Of a stretch of DNA of 64,000 bases, positions 60,569 through 64,000 are shown piece after piece; position 1 is the first letter of the stretch; each line of letters opens with the position of its first letter. This DNA is from Benincasa hispida (lineage: Eukaryota; Streptophyta; Magnoliopsida; Cucurbitales; Cucurbitaceae): the NCBI RefSeq assembly GCF_009727055.1, contig NC_052354.1:37021095-37085094 (forward strand), in the 5' to 3' direction. The notes below the pieces were generated by a model. That model searched no databases. It saw only the letters and a list, made by a program, of their open reading frames with translations, and was not told where the DNA came from. A program made the position numbers and the translations under genes.

Positions 60569-60679
60569 ATGGAACAAATATTAAAATTCTAAAGTAAAAA
60601 TGAAACTTTTCAAAGTCCAAGGGCATAGTCGAAACTAGATCCAAAGTTTAGAGATATTTTGTATAATTTAACCTAAGAT

Positions 60680-61575
60680 ATACGAGTAAACCATTAATAT
60701 GATTAAAATTATGGCATTAACCATACTTTGGGAACTCCAATACTTGAATTACATCAGAGAACAACTAAAACAACAACGAATATAAAACAAGTTCATTGCA
60801 TTCTTAAAGCACATTTACAATATATGCGCAGACATGAAACTAACCACAATAACATCAGACCGCTGACGCTCACACTAAAAGAAGGGGAAAAAAACACGCG
60901 TGTGAAAGAGAGTAAGTTAAAAAAGGGATTGCCAACGTGCACAAACACTGAGAGAAGTTAACCAACGAGATTTTGTCTCTCAAGTGGAGGCCACCAAAGA
61001 AGAAAAGTGGGATTTCATAATCCGATTTAACGTGGCAGACCATCTAAAGCAACCAATAACAAGATAGGACTAGAATTCGAGGGCCATAGGGCTTCAAACT
61101 TTATCTTGCGTACTTATATTTCTTATTTTGGTTTAAAGTCGTGTCTGTGTGCGTTAGTTCCTCCTACAATGCTAGTGGGCTTTTTCTCATAGTTCTGAGG
61201 CTGCAGCTGTGTTTTTGGATGGTGACATCTGGAGGTAATTTTGGATTCTGCCGAATTTTTTTTTTACTTCTGCAATGCTATGGCCATTATGCCATAACAA
61301 TGTGGAAAGAAGATATACAGAAGTTGTGGTATAGCACGGTGACTACTGAGTGAGAATAAGAGAATAACACATGGCAGCTTATGATAAGGTCGCTTATGCC
61401 ATCTACCTAATTATTCATTGTCTTTATTAGCCTCACGAATGCCCCCTGGGTCACTTTCAGATCATGCCATAACATTGTGGAAAGACTACAGACATAATAA
61501 AATCAAATACTAGTTATGATTAAAATTTGAAGAACAAAAGGCAAAAGGGTCTGGTTGACAAGAATCCGAATGATA
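60680..61575. other. Spacer and possible 3' region of the coiled-coil gene
   Basis: No gene of its own seen. A final exon of the minus-strand coiled-coil gene may lie near 61434-61465, where GGGGCATTCGTGAGGC on the minus strand follows a cag and soon meets a stop; this is unproven. gccataacaatgtggaaaga (61289) and gccataacattgtggaaaga (61465) form a near-perfect direct repeat. Confidence 0.4.
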
Positions 61576-61580
61576 CCTAC

Positions 61581-62838
61581 CTCAGTGGGAGATGAAATGA
61601 TGGATTCTCTGCCAGAATCAAAAGGGCCATTAAGACTTCTGAAAAAATTGTTGGTGGTATATTAATTTAAATCCAAACTAGAATAAGATGTGTAAGGAAA
61701 TACATTAATACCTTGGCCTCTCAGACTTGGCAAGATGTTTAGACATGATTGATGCCTGAAATAGAGGCCAATTTGTACAGTTAATTAAGTACTAGAAACT
61801 TTGAGCTTCCCAAAAAAGATCATTAATATTTTGGTTTGATCAGATGGATAAAAGAAAATATCCAAAAGTACAAATTAGGCTGAAGAACGAAAGTCCAAGC
61901 ATTGTGTCTAAGACAAATAATCAGAACACCTGCAGTCTAAATACCATGCAAAAGAATTTCTTTTATTTCCAAATAAGCAGCAGCTTTACCAGCACATCAA
62001 ATTCAGAGAGATGCATGCTTTCAATGGGTAAGAACTATAGATCCAAAGGACCAATCACAAATTGCTCTGATTTATGTAATTTGAATGCTTTTCACACTAC
62101 ACTAATTCAGTCAAAGACAAAAAGGCAAGGCCTCAAAAAATATTAAATGACATAAACATCAGAAGATATTCAAAGTCTAATGATGTTTTGTTCTCCTTCA
62201 GAAACTAACAAACATGTAGAAGGTAACCGATCCAAAAAAATAACCATAAAATAAATAAAGAGTGGCATGTTCGAAACTTAGGATAAGCTCATTAAACCAA
62301 CTTGGAAACTTGAGAAGCTTGTTGAAATTGAAGATGTGATACAAATTTTATTTTTCTGAGCAAGAAAAGTAGAGTACCTGCTCCTGGATTATGCTCCTTG
62401 CCTCTACAAGTTGTGCTTCTAACTCAAGTTCCCTCTCGGTAGCTTCAGAAGTAACTTCAGATTCTTTCTGAGCATCTTGCAGCTGACCCATCCGCTCCTT
62501 CAAATTTCAAGACACTATTACTAACAAGAATCCATCTCAGTCTACAAGAAAGTGATAGTGTGAAAAACAAATCACCTTTATAGAAGCCATCTTATTCCGA
62601 AGGCTCTCTTCGATCTTATCTCTTGCCATATGGAATGGAAGGTCAAAAACATCCTGGAAAAACACAATACTAGTCATTTAACCAATTCATCAATCAGGTG
62701 ACCACATGAGCATAGTCCAGCCTATACCGTCCTCCCGCCAAATGGAGACTGTGCACCTTCACTTTCAACTCTTTCATTAACTGCGAGGGGTTGCTTATGT
62801 AGTCCATTTGGAGCATTTAGGAAATCCCGCATGTCAAC
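61581..62838 (-). CDS. Unrecognised coiled-coil protein, partial (five exons seen)
   Basis: Consecutive minus-strand exons with agreeing phases: 62838-62728 (VDMRDFLNAPNGLHKQPL...), 62653-62576 (DVFDLPFHMARDKIEESL...), 62497-62378 (ERMGQLQDAQKESEVTSEAT... to RSIIQEQ), 61755-61712 (ASIMSKHLAKSERPR) and 61638-61581 (SLNGPFDSGRESIISSPTE). The first three are exact multiples of three (37, 26 and 40 codons). Exon 3 is rich in Glu, Gln and Leu with heptad-like spacing, so a coiled coil is likely. All visible borders are GT-AG. I do not recognise the family. Upstream exons must lie beyond 62838, perhaps outside the window; the 3' end is not fixed. No decay is seen, so it is probably a live gene. Confidence 0.65.
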
Positions 62839-62839
62839 C

Positions 62840-64000
62840 TGCAAATCATTATACACGCTAAACTGAACCCTCATAGGCTTCAAAAGTACAGTCACAAAAG
62901 CAAAACATGCATACAACAAAACAGATTACATATGAGTGTAAGCAACCAAAAAGACGTAGGCCAAGAATTCAAGAAACAAGGAACAGACCACTTTTAAAAA
63001 GGGAGAAACAAAATCCAACTAGTAGAAATATTCTGGTAATCAATTGAAAAAGGTGCTGTGAACACAATAAAGATCCAAAAGGTTCAAACGTCGTACAAAT
63101 AAACTAATGACGTTCAAAAGTACCAGTCATATTTGTATAACAGATTGAAAGATTGTAATGTTTCCAAAAGAAGCCGCACATCTCAGGTCCATTGTAATAA
63201 AACCTAATGTTTGTCAGTTTGTGGTATCAACAATGTATGAGTAGTGTTGGACGCCCGTAACTGTTTCATTTACATCTTGGCCAGTGAACTACCATGGCCT
63301 TTCTCCATTAGAGAAAATCCATACTTGGGAACTATTGGAGCTCTCAGGTTGAAAGAGTTAGAGGTAAATGCAGAAATGGAGGACTTTTGCCCTTCCGGAA
63401 GAGGAAGCCTCAATCATATTCAAGCCACATTGCATAAGCCAATGTGAGGAAATAGGATTAGAGGGTTGTTTATGCAAATCGGTTTGCAAATTAATGGTTG
63501 ATGGTTAGTAAGTATATAGGCATGGCTGATAAACACCTATCAGAATATGAAATATTAAGAAATCAACACACATTTGTAGACAATCCACAAAACCATTGTA
63601 CGGGCTGGTTGTATCTAAGAAAATTACTTCCGCAACTTTGACTATAATGTTTGAGCTCTGAAAAATAAAATCCAGCAATACTTAACAGAAAATTACCCAA
63701 TAGTTGCATTAGAAGCAAAAAATATTTTCATTGTTTTGTTTCTGATATAGGCATTCCTTTTACATTCCTCATTCGGCTAGTTGATTAGCTAACTAGATGT
63801 TGGGCTGTTTTTTCAGCCATTGAATTAGGATATTTTATTAGTTATTTGAGTAAGTTAATGTTGGGTAACTTCGTAAAACACCAAATGATCATGAGCTTAA
63901 GTATTTAAGTTACCATTTCTATTCTCATTCATTCATCATTCAATCAAACAAAGTTTCATGATTTGGATCACACCAGCTCTTTTCTTTATAAAATAATAAT
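62840..64000. other. Probable intron or upstream region, with LTR-like end
   Basis: No coding exon identified with confidence. Near 63770-63950 the phrases gctagttgattagctaacta, gatgttgggctgt and cattcattcatcattcaatc resemble a copia-type LTR, but no partner, PBS or domain is within the window. Confidence 0.35.

Larger units (their letters stand above)
54330..60571 (+). mobile_element. Ty1/copia LTR retrotransposon, complete in structure but dead
   Basis: Both LTRs are present (54330-54559, 60335-60568), starting TGTTGAAAATAGAGG and ending TTTCTTTCA. PBS TGGTATCAGAGC (tRNA-iMet type) at 54563-54574; polypurine tract aacttgagggggag just before the 3' LTR. A duplication GAACA stands at 54325-54329 and 60572-60576; on the right three bases (ATG) separate it from the LTR CA. 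By eye the LTRs are about 90% identical. Internal order is gag, protease, integrase, RT, RNase H, as in copia. An unrelated 722-bp element is inserted at 59014-59735. Confidence 0.93.
53928..60678. repeat. TIR element split by the copia retrotransposon
   Basis: Left arm 53928-54060 (agtatacaaaatatccctga, agtttcatgttttaccctg) and right arm about 60575-60678 (atgaaacttttcaaagtcca, gatattttgtataatttaac) are imperfect inverted repeats. The copia element at 54330 to about 60571 sits between them, so the original TIR element was about 510 bp. Confidence 0.55.

Noticed and set aside
1..64000. CRISPR arrays, bacterial-type operons, riboswitches, phage
   Set aside because: None seen; splice sites, MITEs, LTR elements and nuclear tRNA show plant nuclear DNA.

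Overview
The window looks like nuclear DNA of a dicot plant. Genes are intron-rich and widely spaced, the background is very AT-rich, and most of the length is decayed transposable elements. There is an intact cytosolic-type tRNA-Ala, a plant 40S ribosomal protein gene, a VIN3-like PHD gene, a DUF688-type gene and a fragment of chloroplast DNA. The repeat content (for example the repeated tctatca-type MITE near 22.7 kb) reminds me of cucurbits, but that is recollection, not proof.

Layout. 1-3546 (-): 5' part of a VIN3-like/VEL Polycomb cofactor gene, cut by the window start. 4.1-5.9 kb: AT-rich spacer. 5887-7264: Tourist-like MITE that received a chloroplast ndhJ-ndhK fragment. 8.4-14.2 kb: two TIR-bounded elements, each holding an LTR-like insertion (9860-11804 with TSD ATACT; about 12754-13847). 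14.4 kb: tRNA-derived SINE. 15.1-18.8 kb: a CACTA terminus next to a dead L1-type LINE (-). 19.1-20.3 kb: diverged tandem repeats. 24547-26014 (-): complete RPS8 CDS in five exons, with a 5' UTR intron and site II promoter motifs to about 27.06 kb.

28.3-30.7 kb: hAT transposase pseudogene split by a 926-bp LTR-derived insert with perfect TSD AAGTT. 30.9-38.9 kb: a large, nearly symmetric inverted arrangement of two LTR families around Athila/Tat (Ty3) fragments. 39.0-42.9 kb: more retroelement debris, a 666-bp hAT MITE (TSD GTCCCAAC), a purine tract and an LTR relative. 43.2-44.8 kb: Tourist-like MITE, tRNA-Ala(CGC) and an RNase H-like pseudogene. 45307-45885 (-): intact single-exon DUF688-type gene. 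47.1-48.95 kb: solo-LTR-like copy (-).

51-54 kb: MITEs and a copia scrap. 53.9-60.7 kb: three-level nest, TIR element > Ty1/copia element with both LTRs > hAT-like MITE. 61.6-62.8 kb (-): consecutive coding exons of a coiled-coil protein I do not recognise.

The host genes (VIN3-like, RPS8, DUF688-type, tRNA, coiled-coil) share no evident pathway; they are single-copy islands in a repeat-rich region. I found no convincing new defence or metabolic system. The strongest material is the set of nested insertions whose order can be read from their target-site duplications, and the inverted LTR cluster.
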